From Paracoccaceae bacterium (GTDB lineage Bacteria > Pseudomonadota > Alphaproteobacteria > Rhodobacterales > Rhodobacteraceae), in contig DQCI01000041.1 of the NCBI GenBank assembly GCA_003545125.1, positions 1-7,584 on the forward strand: 7,584 nt of DNA, given 5' to 3'. Under the pieces are notes generated by a model that did no database searches, was not told where the DNA came from, and was given only the letters and a program-made list of their open reading frames with translations. The translations under genes were made by a program, and so were the position numbers. This document shows, piece by piece, positions 6,928 through 7,584 of the stretch (positions are counted from its first letter, which is position 1; each line of letters starts with the position of its first letter).

Positions 6928-6947
6928 ACGCGGGTTCCAACCCGCGT
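6928..6947 (+). repeat. GC-rich hairpin after the operon
   Basis: ACGCGGGTT and AACCCGCGT form a perfect 9-base inverted repeat around CC, 20 nt after the FAD oxidase stop. It is a stable stem at the 3' end of the operon transcript. No T-run follows, so it may protect the mRNA end or support termination rather than being a full intrinsic terminator. Confidence 0.55.
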
Positions 6948-6950
6948 GCA

Positions 6951-6970
6951 AATCGCCTTCGAAGGCGATT
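6951..6970. repeat. Perfect 20-bp palindrome
   Basis: AATCGCCTTC followed by its exact complement GAAGGCGATT. It sits between the 6928 hairpin and the terminator stem, and shares the core CTTCGAAG with the latter. On the plus strand it is followed by GAAAAAGG, so it lacks a T-tail there; on the minus strand it is followed by TGCACGCG, also without a T-tail. Confidence 0.6.
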
Positions 6971-6971
6971 G

Positions 6972-6995
6972 AAAAAGGCGCTTCGAAGCGCCTTT
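6972..6995 (-). terminator. Intrinsic terminator for the transporter gene
   Basis: Bases 6974-6995 form a perfect 22-bp palindrome (AAAGGCGCTTC and its complement). Read on the minus strand, the GC stem is followed by TTTTT (opposite 6972-6976), 50-70 nt after the stop of the substrate-binding protein, which is the standard layout of a rho-independent terminator. On the plus strand only three T residues follow the stem, so it may also stop the converging enzyme operon, but less well. Confidence 0.7.
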
Positions 6996-7044
6996 CCCGT
7001 TGGAAACAGCGCGCGGAGGTCGCCCCCCGCGCGCCTCGGTCACA

Positions 7045-7584
7045 TCACGCGAACGACCAGCGCTCCATCCAGCGCTCACCGTCCATGTCCCAATGCGACG
7101 AGAACTCGTCGCCCGTCGTCACACCTTGCGCGGTGGCGAAGACGTAGTTGGCGAACATCGGGATGATCGCGCCGCCGTCGTCCGACAGGATCACCTGCAT
7201 CTCGTAATACATCTCGCGGCGCTTGTCGGTATCGAGCTCGGCGCGCGCGGCCACCAACAGCTCGTTGAAGCGCGCGTTGTCCCAGAAGGTATCGTTCCAG
7301 GATGCGCCGGCGGCGTAGGCGGTGGTGAACATCGCGTCCTCCACCGGGCGTCCGCCCCAGTACACCGCCGAGAACGGGTGGCTCATCCAGACATCCGACC
7401 AATAGCCGTCGTTCGGCACCCGGTTGACGTTGAGGTCGATCCCGGCGCCCTTCGCCGAGTTCTGGAACAGGACGGCAGCGTCGACCGCACCGGCAAAGGC
7501 CGCGTCGGCGGTGGAAAGCTCGACCGACAGGCTGTCGAGCCCGGCTTCCTTGAGGTAGAACTTCGCCTTGTCCGGATCGTATTC
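7045..7584 (-). CDS. ABC transporter substrate-binding protein, family 5 (C-terminal part)
   Basis: This is the last 179 residues of a periplasmic solute-binding protein of the peptide/opine/nickel class (SBP_bac_5, as in DppA, OppA and GsiB). The reading frame stays open to the right edge, beginning EYDPDKAKFYLKEAGLDS, the conserved YDPxKAKxLLxEAG segment. Further family marks are YWSDVWM, WGGRPVEDAMFTTAY, SWNDTFWDN, the RREMYYEMQVILSDDGGAIIPMF stretch and a terminal RWSFA. The signal peptide and N-terminal lobe lie outside the window. The gene ends at 7045 just before an intrinsic terminator, so any permease and ATPase genes of the same unit must be to its right. It converges on the enzyme operon and plausibly imports its substrate, but that link is inference. 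Confidence 0.93.
   Translation of the reverse strand, partial: EYDPDKAKFYLKEAGLDSLSVELSTADAAFAGAVDAAVLFQNSAKGAGIDLNVNRVPNDGYWSDVWMSHPFSAVYWGGRPVEDAMFTTAYAAGASWNDTFWDNARFNELLVAARAELDTDKRREMYYEMQVILSDDGGAIIPMFANYVFATAQGVTTGDEFSSHWDMDGERWMERWSFA

Overview
The window looks like chromosomal DNA from a GC-rich alphaproteobacterium, plausibly a Rhodobacterales/Roseobacter-type organism. This is an inference from overall base composition, G/C-rich third codon positions and the protein family mix; nothing in the window (no rRNA, no housekeeping marker) proves the taxonomy. The genes resemble a small-molecule catabolic island. I see no mobile element, CRISPR array, phage gene, tRNA or rRNA.

Layout, left to right. 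(1) Bases 121-1554, minus strand: a GlcD/D-2-hydroxyglutarate dehydrogenase-type FAD oxidase. (2) Bases 1555-1883: a gap with no convincing gene. (3) Bases 1884-2699, minus strand: an exported metallo-beta-lactamase-fold protein with a non-canonical metal motif. (4) Bases 2700-3138: a 439-bp divergent control region with two good dyads, a hairpin covering a Shine-Dalgarno sequence, and a possible 61-codon upstream ORF whose stop overlaps the next start. (5) Bases 3139-6908, plus strand: a tight three-gene operon of a dihydrodipicolinate synthase/N-acetylneuraminate lyase-family enzyme, a PuuC-like NAD-dependent aldehyde dehydrogenase (15-nt gap) and a PuuB/DadA-like FAD amine or amino-acid oxidase (start and stop overlap by one base). 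(6) Bases 6909-7044: a convergent intergenic region with three consecutive perfect inverted repeats, including a good intrinsic terminator for the minus strand. (7) Bases 7045 to the right edge, minus strand: the C-terminal part of a family 5 (peptide/opine type) ABC transporter substrate-binding protein.

How they may work together (inference). The central operon encodes three chemistries that occur together in the bacterial trans-4-hydroxy-L-proline route: flavin oxidation of an imino or amino acid, a Schiff-base lyase/deaminase of the DapA fold, and oxidation of the resulting semialdehyde. The ALDH and FAD proteins look more like the putrescine enzymes PuuC and PuuB than like the classical hydroxyproline enzymes. 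No epimerase is in view, so the substrate is open. The neighbouring family 5 transporter would supply a small amino-acid-like, peptide-like or betaine-like solute. The GlcD-like enzyme would oxidise a 2-hydroxyacid. No transcription factor gene is in the window, although the divergent region carries operator-like dyads.
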